The translations under genes were made by a program, and so were the position numbers. Under the pieces are notes generated by a model. That model was given only the letters and a program-made list of their open reading frames with translations, was not told the DNA's origin and made no database searches. Positions 55,175-62,867 of a stretch of DNA of 64,000 nt are shown piece after piece. The first letter of the stretch is position 1; every line of letters starts with the position of its first letter. This DNA comes from Zavarzinia compransoris (lineage in GTDB: Bacteria > Pseudomonadota > Alphaproteobacteria > Zavarziniales > Zavarziniaceae): positions 62,001 to 126,000 of the forward strand of contig NZ_QGLF01000008.1 of NCBI RefSeq assembly GCF_003173055.1. The letters are read 5' to 3'.

Positions 55175-56529
55175 CGGTGCCCGGCCGCCGGGTGCGGCGA
55201 CCGCAGGCGGTCGCCCCGGCCGAACAGTTTCTGGCGCAGCGTGCCCTCGGCATAGGCGGTCTGATAGACACCGCGGCGCTGCAATTCCGGGATCAAGTGT
55301 TCGATCACATCGGTGAAGGTTTCCGGCATCACCGCGAAGGCGAGGTTGAAACCGTCGACGCCCGTCTCCGCCGCCCAGGCTTGCAGCTCGTCGGCAACGC
55401 TGGCCGCCGTGCCGACGCTGACCGGCCCGCGGCCGCCTAGTGCTGCCCATTGCGCCAGTTCGCGAATGGTCCAGACCTTGTTCGGATCGGCGGAGGTGAA
55501 GGAGTCGATCGCCGATTGTCCGGCCTCGGTATGGATGCGGCGGAAGGGATCGTCCGGGTCGTATTGCGAGAGATCGATCCCGGTCCAGCCGGAGAGCAGG
55601 GCAAGACCCGCTTCCAGGCTGGCGTGGGCGCGGTAATCCTCCAGTTTTTCCCGCGCTTCCCGTTCGGTCCGGCCGAGGATGACGGTGTGCAGGTTGTAGA
55701 TGACGAGATCCCGGGGATCGCGGCCGAGCGCCGCCGCCTGCTCCCGGATCGCCTTGACGTAGCCTTTCAGCACCGTGCGGCTGGGCCCGCCGATGAAGAC
55801 GCATTCGGCATGGGTGGCGGCGAACAGCCGGCCCCGGCCCGAGGCGCCGGCCTGGAACAGCACCGGTGTCCGCTGGGGCGAGGGTTCGGACAGATGAATG
55901 CCCTCGACGGTGAAATGCGGGCCCTGGTGCTGCACGGGGCGGACAAGGGCGGGATCGGCATAGATCCCCCGGGCCTTGTCCGCGATCACCGCGCCGTCGG
56001 CCCAGCTTTCCTCCCACAGCTTGTAGCAGACGTCGAGATAGTCGTCGGCATAGGCATAGCGGTCGTCATGGGCCGTCAGGCGGTCCTGGCCCAGGCTTTT
56101 GGCGCCGCTGGCGAGGAAGGAGGTGACGATGTTCCACGCCGCGCGCCCCCCGGTCAGATGATCCAGGGTGGACATGCGCCGGGCGAAGGGAAAGGGATGC
56201 TCGGAGGCGGTGGAACAGGTGATGCCGAAGCCGAGATGGCGGGTCACCGCCGCCATGGCCGGCACGATCTGCAGGGGATCGTTCACCGGCACCTGCACCG
56301 CATTGCGGATGGCGGTATCTGGCTTGCCGCCATAGACGTCGTAGATCCCGTTCACATCGGCCAGGAACAGGGCGTCGAACAGGCCCTGTTCAAGGAGACG
56401 GGCGAGGTCCATCCAATAGGTGAGTTCGCGGTAGCGATGGGACTGGTCGCGCGGATGGGCCCAGAGGCCGGGGGCGAGATGGCCCACGCAATTCATCGCG
56501 AAGGCATTGAGGCGGATCGGCCGGGACAT
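55156..56529 (-). CDS. NtaA/SnaA/DszA-family flavin monooxygenase
   Basis: 457 aa, a close relative of the protein at 50822: MNCVGHLAPGLWAHPRDQSHRY, GLFDALFLADVNGIYDVYGG, LDHLTGGRAAWNIVTSFLASGAKSLGQ and VLFQAGASGRGRLFAATHAECVF. It overlaps by three bases the end of the livF gene and so belongs to a transporter operon read leftward from 61170 or 62621. It would cleave an imported heteroatom compound with reduced FMN and oxygen. The substrate is unknown. Confidence 0.88.
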   Translation of the reverse strand: MSRPIRLNAFAMNCVGHLAPGLWAHPRDQSHRYRELTYWMDLARLLEQGLFDALFLADVNGIYDVYGGKPDTAIRNAVQVPVNDPLQIVPAMAAVTRHLGFGITCSTASEHPFPFARRMSTLDHLTGGRAAWNIVTSFLASGAKSLGQDRLTAHDDRYAYADDYLDVCYKLWEESWADGAVIADKARGIYADPALVRPVQHQGPHFTVEGIHLSEPSPQRTPVLFQAGASGRGRLFAATHAECVFIGGPSRTVLKGYVKAIREQAAALGRDPRDLVIYNLHTVILGRTEREAREKLEDYRAHASLEAGLALLSGWTGIDLSQYDPDDPFRRIHTEAGQSAIDSFTSADPNKVWTIRELAQWAALGGRGPVSVGTAASVADELQAWAAETGVDGFNLAFAVMPETFTDVIEHLIPELQRRGVYQTAYAEGTLRQKLFGRGDRLRSPHPAAGHRQALSA

Positions 56530-57233
56530 CAGAACATCATCACGAGATCGGTGGCGTCGCTGGCAAGATCGGCGGCGCTGCCCTGGTAGGTGACCTGCCC
56601 GGTCTTCAGCACCACCGCCCGGTCTGCCAGGGCCAGGGCCTGCTGCACATTCTGTTCGACCAGCAGGATGGACTTGCCCAGGCGGTCGCGGATGTCGCCG
56701 ACCGTCTCCAGCACGAATTGGGTCATGCTGGGGGAGAGGCCGGTGGAGGGTTCGTCGAGGACGATCAGGCGCGGATCGCTCATCAGCGCCATGCCGATCG
56801 ACAGCATGCGCCGCTCGCCCCCGGACAGCGTATAGGCGACCTGGGTGTAACGCTCCCTGAGCTTGGGGAAGAGGGTGAGGATATGCTCCAGCCGTTCCTC
56901 CACCCAAGCCTTCCGGCCCCAGCGCACCTTGGCGCCGAGGCGGAGGTTGGTGGCGATGCTCAGAGTCGGGAATACCGCATCGTCCTGGAAGGAAACGGCG
57001 ATGCCGGCATCGATGCGCCGGGCCGAGGGCAGGGGGGCGAGATCGGTGCCGTCCAGCACGATCCGCCCCGACCACGCGGGGATCAGCCCGATCAGCGCCC
57101 GAACCAGCGACGATTTGCCGGCGCCGTTGTGGCCCAGCACGGCGGTGATGCTGCGTTCGGGGATGGTGAAGCTGACGTCGCGGATGATGGCGTCGCTGCC
57201 GTAACCGGTGACGAGATGTTCGATCGCCAGCAT
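56529..57233 (-). CDS. livF: LivF-type ABC transporter ATP-binding protein
   Basis: 234 aa. GHNGAGKSS (Walker A), LSGGERRMLSIGMALM (signature), LIVLDEPSTGLSPSM (Walker B) and LLVEQNV (switch) are the LivF pattern of branched-chain amino-acid-type importers. Its ATG overlaps the stop of the LivM-LivG fusion. Placed between the permeases and a flavin monooxygenase, the system probably carries a sulfur compound instead of an amino acid, although that is inferred. Confidence 0.9.
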   Translation of the reverse strand: MLAIEHLVTGYGSDAIIRDVSFTIPERSITAVLGHNGAGKSSLVRALIGLIPAWSGRIVLDGTDLAPLPSARRIDAGIAVSFQDDAVFPTLSIATNLRLGAKVRWGRKAWVEERLEHILTLFPKLRERYTQVAYTLSGGERRMLSIGMALMSDPRLIVLDEPSTGLSPSMTQFVLETVGDIRDRLGKSILLVEQNVQQALALADRAVVLKTGQVTYQGSAADLASDATDLVMMF

Positions 57234-59059
57234 CACGCCCTCTTCTTTTCGCGGTGGCCGAGATAGGTGCGCATGAGACCGTGGTCGCCCAGGATTTCCT
57301 CGGGCGGGCCGGCGGCGACGGTACGGCCCTCGTCCATGAAGATCACCCAGTCGGCCAGCTCGCGGACCACGGTCATATTGTGTTCGATCAGGCAGACGGC
57401 GCGGTTGTCCACCTTGGCGAAGGCGCGGATGTGATCGAGAAAGATCGACAGCCGCCGGGGATCGACGCCCGAGGTCGGCTCGTCCAGCAGCATCACTTCC
57501 GGGTCGAAGGCGGTGATCCGGGCCAGCGACAGCATCTTCCGCTGGGCATAGGAAATCTGGTCCGCCCGCAGGTTGGCATGATGCTGGAGACCGAAGCGTT
57601 CGAGCAGGGCCCAGGCGCGTTCCACATTGGCCCGCTCCGCCGCCCGCGCCCGGCCGCCCCGGAACAGCAGGGCCAGGGGATGGGTGCCCGGCTGGTCCAG
57701 GCCGGCGGCCAGGATATTCTCGATCACCGTCAGGCCCTTCCACATGCGGACATCCTGGAAGGTGCGGGCAAGGCCGAGGCGGGCGACCGCGGCCGGGCGC
57801 TTGCCCGCGATCGCGTGCCCGGCCAGGGTGATCGTGCCGCTGTCCGGCGTCTCGAAGCCGCTCAGCATGTTGAAGGTGCTGGTCTTGCCGGCGCCGTTCG
57901 AGCCGATGATGGCGACGATCCGGCCCTTGTAGAGGTCGAGACCGGCATCCGCCACCGCCTGCACGCCGCCGAAATGCTTGGCCAGGCCCCGGGCGCTCAG
58001 GATCGGCTTCGTCTCCGGTCCGTGATTGGGCAGGGGCACGACGCGGGGCGCGGAGTCCACCGGCAAGGAGTCCACCGGCACGGGGGCGAATTCATCGTCG
58101 CCCTGGGGCGCCGGGGCGGGGCGGGCGTTGCGGTAGCGCGGCAGGCGCTCGGGCATGATGCCGCCGCCGCGCAGCGACAGCATGGCGAGAAGGGCGACGG
58201 CGAAGAAGACCTGGCGAAGGTGCGCCGTCATCTCGAAGGGCACCACCAGCACGCTTTCCAGCAGATAGCGCAGCACTTCGAGCAGGGCGATCATGAGCAC
58301 GGTGCCGAGGGTCGCCCCCAGCAGGCTGTACTGGCCGCCGACGATGAGCATGACGAGGAAGAGAACCGTGGCGTCCAATTCGAACTGGCTGGGGCCGACA
58401 TAGTTGAAATGATGGGCGAAGAGCGCACCGGCAAAGCCGGTCAGCGCCGCGCCGATGACCAGGATGCCGAGCTTGACCGGCGTCGCCGCGCGGCCATAGG
58501 CCTCGACCACCAGTTCATCTTCCCGCGTGGCCCGGACCAGCCGGCCATAGGGCGAGCGGATGAGCCGGGTGCAGAGCAGAAAGGAAAGGGCGGCGAAGCC
58601 GATCATCACCGCCAGCTTCAGGACCGGATAGGTGACCTGAAGCGGCCCGAGCGCGATCACGTCCTTCGAGCCCGGCTGCCAGGGGCCGAGCGCGATGCCG
58701 GGGATATTGTTCAAGCCGTCCGGCCCGCCGGTGATCTCGAGGTTGATCATGAAGGTGACGAAGATCAATTGGATCGCGAAGGTCACGATCATGAAATAGC
58801 GCGCCCGGTCGCGCAGCCCCGGCAGGCCGACCAGCAACCCGCCGACGCCGGCGGTAAGGGCACCGAGCAGCAGCGACAGGGGAAAGGCCCCGGCCGGCAG
58901 CAGTTTCACGCTGGCGATGGCCGCGCCATAGGCGCCGAGGCCGTAGAAGACGGCATGGCCGAGGTGCAGCAACCCGCCCAATCCCTTGATCAGCATGTAA
59001 CCATGGGTGGCGATGGCGAGAATTGCGGCAAGGGTGGCGACGTCGATCAGATAGGACAT
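57233..59059 (-). CDS. LivM-LivG fusion: permease and ATPase in one chain
   Basis: 608 aa. Residues 1-305 are a LivM-type permease (GYMLIKGLGGLLHLGHAVFYGLGAYGAA, RYFMIVTFAIQLIFVTFMIN, YLLESVLVVPF). A proline-rich linker (about 310-350, with repeated PVDS) joins it to a LivG-type ATPase with GSNGAGKTS, YAQRKMLSLARI in place of LSGGQ, LLDEPTSGVDP and LIEHNM. Such fusions occur in some Liv-like operons. There is no frameshift, and codon use looks uniform across the join. Confidence 0.9.
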   Translation of the reverse strand: MSYLIDVATLAAILAIATHGYMLIKGLGGLLHLGHAVFYGLGAYGAAIASVKLLPAGAFPLSLLLGALTAGVGGLLVGLPGLRDRARYFMIVTFAIQLIFVTFMINLEITGGPDGLNNIPGIALGPWQPGSKDVIALGPLQVTYPVLKLAVMIGFAALSFLLCTRLIRSPYGRLVRATREDELVVEAYGRAATPVKLGILVIGAALTGFAGALFAHHFNYVGPSQFELDATVLFLVMLIVGGQYSLLGATLGTVLMIALLEVLRYLLESVLVVPFEMTAHLRQVFFAVALLAMLSLRGGGIMPERLPRYRNARPAPAPQGDDEFAPVPVDSLPVDSAPRVVPLPNHGPETKPILSARGLAKHFGGVQAVADAGLDLYKGRIVAIIGSNGAGKTSTFNMLSGFETPDSGTITLAGHAIAGKRPAAVARLGLARTFQDVRMWKGLTVIENILAAGLDQPGTHPLALLFRGGRARAAERANVERAWALLERFGLQHHANLRADQISYAQRKMLSLARITAFDPEVMLLDEPTSGVDPRRLSIFLDHIRAFAKVDNRAVCLIEHNMTVVRELADWVIFMDEGRTVAAGPPEEILGDHGLMRTYLGHREKKRA

Positions 59060-59075
59060 GCTGGGTCTCCCGCGC

Positions 59076-59963
59076 TCAAGGCCGCTCGCGGGCGATGGTC
59101 ATGCCGCCGAACAGGCCCTGGGGCCGGATCGCTAGGGCCGCGATCACCAGGGAATAGGCGATCACCTCCTGCCAGCGCGACGAGAAGGCCCAGACCGCGA
59201 GGTGGAAGCAGAGGCCGAGAAGGATGGCGCCCAGCACCGGATTGCGGAACCGGCCGAGCCCGCCGATGATGATCGCCGCCATGCCGAGAAAGACGGGGCT
59301 GGTGGCGATATAGGGATCGACGCCGGATTCCGCCGCCTCCGGGATCGCGGCGGCGGCGACGATCAGCCCCGCGACGCCATAGGTCCAGGTATGTGCCACG
59401 GCGCTGCTGATGCCGAGGCCCTGGGCCAGGTTGCGGTTGTCGGCGACCGCCAGGATGCAGCGGCCGATGTCGGTCCGCAGGCAGAACAGGGCAACCCCGC
59501 CGAGGGCGAGCAGGCTGACCGCGACCTTCACCATCTGCACGGCGTTGAGGCGCGTGCCGGCCACGGTCCAGCCCGGGATGATGTCGTCGATGAAATAGAA
59601 TTTCTGGGCGGAAACGACAGCGCCGGCACCGTTCTGCGCCGCGATGAAGACCGCCAGCGCCACCAGGACGAGGACGAAGAGGGGCGCCCCGCGCGAGACG
59701 AAGCGGCGATAGACCAGCCAGTAGATGGCGATGGCGATGGCCGGCCCGACCGCCAGCGCCGCCAGGGTCGCGACCCAGAGCGGCGCCTGCACTTCCCCCT
59801 TGAGATAGAGCACGGTATAGGCCGCGCCGAGATAGACCGCGCCCAGGCCGAAATCGATATGCCCGACCGTGCGCCAGACCAGCGCCAGGGCGAGGGCGAC
59901 GAGCGAAATGGCAAGGCCGAGAGCGATGCCATTGATCACATAGGGGGTCAGGCTGCCAAGCAT
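59076..59963 (-). CDS. livH: LivH-type ABC transporter permease
   Basis: 295 aa, about eight spans. LALALVWRTVGHIDFGLGAVYLGAAYTVLYL, the mid-loop LRTDIGRCILAVADNRNLAQGLGI and GIGG-like IIIGGLGRFRNPVLGAILLG are typical of LivH. It forms the channel with the LivM half of the fusion protein downstream. The binding protein lies 55 bases upstream. Confidence 0.9.
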   Translation of the reverse strand: MLGSLTPYVINGIALGLAISLVALALALVWRTVGHIDFGLGAVYLGAAYTVLYLKGEVQAPLWVATLAALAVGPAIAIAIYWLVYRRFVSRGAPLFVLVLVALAVFIAAQNGAGAVVSAQKFYFIDDIIPGWTVAGTRLNAVQMVKVAVSLLALGGVALFCLRTDIGRCILAVADNRNLAQGLGISSAVAHTWTYGVAGLIVAAAAIPEAAESGVDPYIATSPVFLGMAAIIIGGLGRFRNPVLGAILLGLCFHLAVWAFSSRWQEVIAYSLVIAALAIRPQGLFGGMTIARERP

Positions 59964-60018
59964 GTACTGCCTCCGCCGGAACGGTCCGGCCGGCGGGTGC
60001 CGGCCGGATGCGTACGCG

Positions 60019-61170
60019 TCATTCGAGATCGCTGGCCGCGATCGATTTCACCAGGTAACGGCCGCCGTCCTTCACGCCGAAGACGCCGAGCGGGCGCACG
60101 GTCTTGCCGTCGGCAAGGAAGATGAAGTCGTTCAGCGGCGTGGTGACCCGGCTGTCGGCGCGCAGGCGCTCGATCAGGGCGGTGCCGGTGATTTCCTTGC
60201 CGTCCGCCTTCAGTTCGTTGGCGATATGGGCGATGGTCCAGCCATAGTCGAAGCCGGCGCCGGCATAGCCGCCGAGCGTGTCCATCGCATCCTTCACCGC
60301 CTGCGGCGCCTGATCCGGCGTCACATGGCTGATGAAGAAGAAATTCTGCTCGGCCAGCTTCAGGCGATAGACGTCCGGCGTATCGCCGGCGCTATGGGTG
60401 ATGTAGAGGCCTTCATAGCCGAGTTCGCGCCCGGCGCGGATCGCCAGCGGCACCGTGCCGCCGCCGATCGGGGCGAGATAGATCGCATCCGGCTTCGCTT
60501 CCAGCAGCTTGGTGGTCTGGGCGCGCAGGTCGCTCGGCGCGTTCGGATGGCCTTCCGAGGCGACCAGCTTGATCCCTTCCTTGCCGAATTCGATCTCGCA
60601 CTGGTCACGGCTTTCGATGCCGAATTCGTAGTTCACATAGAGCACGGCGAAAGTCTTCACCTGCGGGAAATTCGCCTTCAGGTGACGGGCGACGGCGCGG
60701 CATTGCAGGGTGGTGACCGCCTCCAACTGCTGGATCAGCTTCGCCTTGGCGGTGACATTCAAGCCTTGCGAGATGGTGAAGGTGGCGACCCCCGCCTCGT
60801 CGATCAGCGGGCCGTTCTGGACCAGGACATTGGTGCCCCAGCACAGCAGCGCCTTGATCTTGTCGACTTCGAACGCCTTGGTGAAGGACAGCCGTGCCTG
60901 CGCCGGATCGTTGTTGCCGACGTCGACCGGCACGATGACGACCTTCTTGCCGTCGATGCCGCCATTGGCATTGACGCCTTCAAGGGCGAGTTCCGTGCCC
61001 TTCAGCAGGGCGGCGGCGAATTTCGCCGGGCCCTGGGCCGTGCTCTGGCAGACGCCGATGGGAAAGCTCTCCTCGGCCCGCGCAGCGGTCGCGCCAAGGC
61101 CGAGGGCCAGGGCAAGGGCAGCCCCGCTCAGGGCCGCGAGCCGGCCCAGGGTCTTCGTCACACGCATCAT
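60019..61170 (-). CDS. Liv-type ABC transporter substrate-binding protein
   Basis: 383 aa with a clear signal peptide (RLAALSGAALALALGLGATAARAEE). The type I periplasmic-binding fold shows in FPIGVCQSTAQGPAKFAAALLKGTELALEGVNANGGIDGKKV, DDP-like NNDPAQARLSFTKAF and DAIYLAPIGGGTVPLAIRAGRELGY. It begins with two adjacent ATGs behind GGAGGGG. First gene of the Liv-like transporter. The flanking flavin monooxygenases suggest that it binds an organosulfur or aromatic ligand. Confidence 0.88.
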   Translation of the reverse strand: MMRVTKTLGRLAALSGAALALALGLGATAARAEESFPIGVCQSTAQGPAKFAAALLKGTELALEGVNANGGIDGKKVVIVPVDVGNNDPAQARLSFTKAFEVDKIKALLCWGTNVLVQNGPLIDEAGVATFTISQGLNVTAKAKLIQQLEAVTTLQCRAVARHLKANFPQVKTFAVLYVNYEFGIESRDQCEIEFGKEGIKLVASEGHPNAPSDLRAQTTKLLEAKPDAIYLAPIGGGTVPLAIRAGRELGYEGLYITHSAGDTPDVYRLKLAEQNFFFISHVTPDQAPQAVKDAMDTLGGYAGAGFDYGWTIAHIANELKADGKEITGTALIERLRADSRVTTPLNDFIFLADGKTVRPLGVFGVKDGGRYLVKSIAASDLE

Positions 61171-61301
61171 ATCCCCTCCATGCCGCGCGGCGGGCCGCGC
61201 GGTCGATATCCACGGCCGAATTTGGACGGATGATGTGTGTTCTTGAAGCCAATTAAATTATCGATGGTGAGAAATGGAAATTTTTACTGACGTGTTCTGT
61301 T
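61171..61301. promoter_or_regulatory. AT-rich region ahead of the Liv-type operon
   Basis: About 130 bases between the monooxygenase stop at 61302 and the binding-protein start, AT-rich from 61240 to 61290. It may hold a promoter for the transporter, or simply be a spacer in a longer operon. No Cys-rich leader frame with a stop is seen. Confidence 0.3.
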
Positions 61302-62621
61302 TTAATTGAACAGCCTGTCCCGCAGCGTCCCGGCCGGATAGGCCCGGCGGAACACGCTGCGTTCCTGTAGATGCGGGATCACCCCGGCCACGAACTCGCG
61401 ATAAGTCTCGGGCAGGAAGGCGGGCGAGACGACGAAACCGTCGCAGGCGCCGGACAGGAAGATCGCCGCCAGTTCCTCCGCCACCTCTGCGCCGGTGCCG
61501 CAGATCTGGGGCACCATCACGCTCTGGCCGTATTCCCGGCCGACATCGGCCAGCGTCATCTGCCGTTCGCGGGCGATGCGCGAAACCATGGCGAGATTGC
61601 CCTGGGTGCCGCTGCCGCGCAATTCGTCGACCGGGGCCTCGATGGGAAAGCCCGCAAGATCGACATTGGCATGGCCGGACAGGGTGGACAGGCCGACGAC
61701 GGGGGAAACCAGGCTGTTGTGCAGGTCGCGCTTCGCTTCCGCCGCCGCCCGGGTTTCGCCGATGAAGGGCATGATCGCGGGCAGCACCTTGCAACTGTCC
61801 GGCGCCCGCCCGGCCTCCACCAGCGACGCGCGGATACTGTCGGTGAAGCGCCGGCGCGACGGCTGGTCGGGCGCCAGGGTGAAGATCACCTCGGCCCATT
61901 TGCCGGCGAAGCTGCGCCCCCGGTCGGAGGAGCCGGCCTGGATGATCACCGGGCGGCCCTGGGGGCTGGCCGGGATATTCAGGGGGCCGCGGGACTTGAA
62001 GTAACGCCCCTCGTGGTTGACGTAATGGACCTTGGCCGGATCGGCGAACAGGCCCGTCTCGCGGTCCAGGATCAGGGCGTCCCTTTCCCAGCTGTCCCAC
62101 AGCTTGAAGGCGAGGTCGAGGAATTCGTCGGCGCGGTCGTAACGCTCGTCGTGGCCCATGTGGCTGTCGACGCCGAAATTCGCCGCCTCGCCGTCGTTCA
62201 TCGAGGTGACGACATTCCACGCCGCCCGCCCGTCCGACAGGTGATCCAGGGTGCGGAATTCCCGCGCCAGGTTATAGGGCTGGTCATAGGTGGTGGAGCG
62301 CGTGGCCCCCAGCCCCAGGTGCCGGGTCACCGCCGCGATCATGGACAGCACGGGGATCGGGTCCAGGCGCGTCGCATCCTGGTCGCCGTGGCGGAGCCCA
62401 GTGTCCTTGTCCGCGCCGAAACGGTCGCCGATGCCCAGGCGATCGGCGAAGAACAGGAGGTCGAAACAGCCGGCCTCCAGCGTCCTGGCAATATCGAGAT
62501 AATAATCGGCGCTGAGAAAGGGCAGGGGCCGGGCCGGGTTGCGCCAAAGGGCATGGCTGTGCACCACCGGGCCGGCGATCAGGAAACCGGCAAGGGACAT
62601 CTGGCGGGCGCGGTCGGACAT
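61302..62621 (-). CDS. NtaA/SnaA/DszA-family flavin monooxygenase
   Basis: 439 aa: FLIAGPVVHSHALWRNP, CFDLLFFADRLGIGDRFGADK, LDHLSDGRAAWNVVTSMNDGEAANFG and VIIQAGSSDRGRSFAGKWAEVIF. It is more divergent than the two relatives at 50822 and 55156 and keeps the FMN-barrel core. It precedes the Liv-type transporter on the same strand and is divergent from the SfnG-like gene. Likely role: oxidative release of sulfur from an imported compound; a DszA- or NtaA-like activity cannot be told apart by sequence. Confidence 0.86.
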   Translation of the reverse strand: MSDRARQMSLAGFLIAGPVVHSHALWRNPARPLPFLSADYYLDIARTLEAGCFDLLFFADRLGIGDRFGADKDTGLRHGDQDATRLDPIPVLSMIAAVTRHLGLGATRSTTYDQPYNLAREFRTLDHLSDGRAAWNVVTSMNDGEAANFGVDSHMGHDERYDRADEFLDLAFKLWDSWERDALILDRETGLFADPAKVHYVNHEGRYFKSRGPLNIPASPQGRPVIIQAGSSDRGRSFAGKWAEVIFTLAPDQPSRRRFTDSIRASLVEAGRAPDSCKVLPAIMPFIGETRAAAEAKRDLHNSLVSPVVGLSTLSGHANVDLAGFPIEAPVDELRGSGTQGNLAMVSRIARERQMTLADVGREYGQSVMVPQICGTGAEVAEELAAIFLSGACDGFVVSPAFLPETYREFVAGVIPHLQERSVFRRAYPAGTLRDRLFN

Positions 62622-62718
62622 GGGCTGCCTTCATGTAACATAAACGGTATCCGGCGGGCGCGGGCCGCCGGCCGGCCATTTGCCGCCGCCCGGGGCCGGC
62701 CTTGCAAGAAAGGAATTC

Positions 62719-62832
62719 TTGGGCCGGGCTAAAGCGCGGCTTTCCATTAAGCACAGATGGAATTCGGAAAAAATTTGTTTGTCGGGTCACGATTGTAATT
62801 GCCTTGGCCGAAAGCGGTGCCTGCGCGGATAG
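62719..62832 (+). CDS. Possible Cys-rich leader peptide ahead of the SfnG-like gene (KRCLRG end)
   Basis: 37-codon frame from TTG 62719 (AAGGA four bases upstream) with four cysteines in its last 18 residues: KICLSGHDCNCLGRKRCLRG, then TAG. The monooxygenase frame begins at or shortly after this stop. Cysteines are spread out and the start is a TTG, so this is a weaker member of the leader group. Confidence 0.35.
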   Translation: MGRAKARLSIKHRWNSEKICLSGHDCNCLGRKRCLRG

Positions 62833-62867
62833 TCCGGCTGGAACCGGCAACGCAATGGAACACCGCA

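Noticed and set aside
60980-61252. Minus-strand TTG frame ahead of the Liv-type binding protein as a Cys leader
   Set aside because: It has no stop before the gene and runs antiparallel to no Cys cluster; only a single cysteine falls near the start of the next gene.
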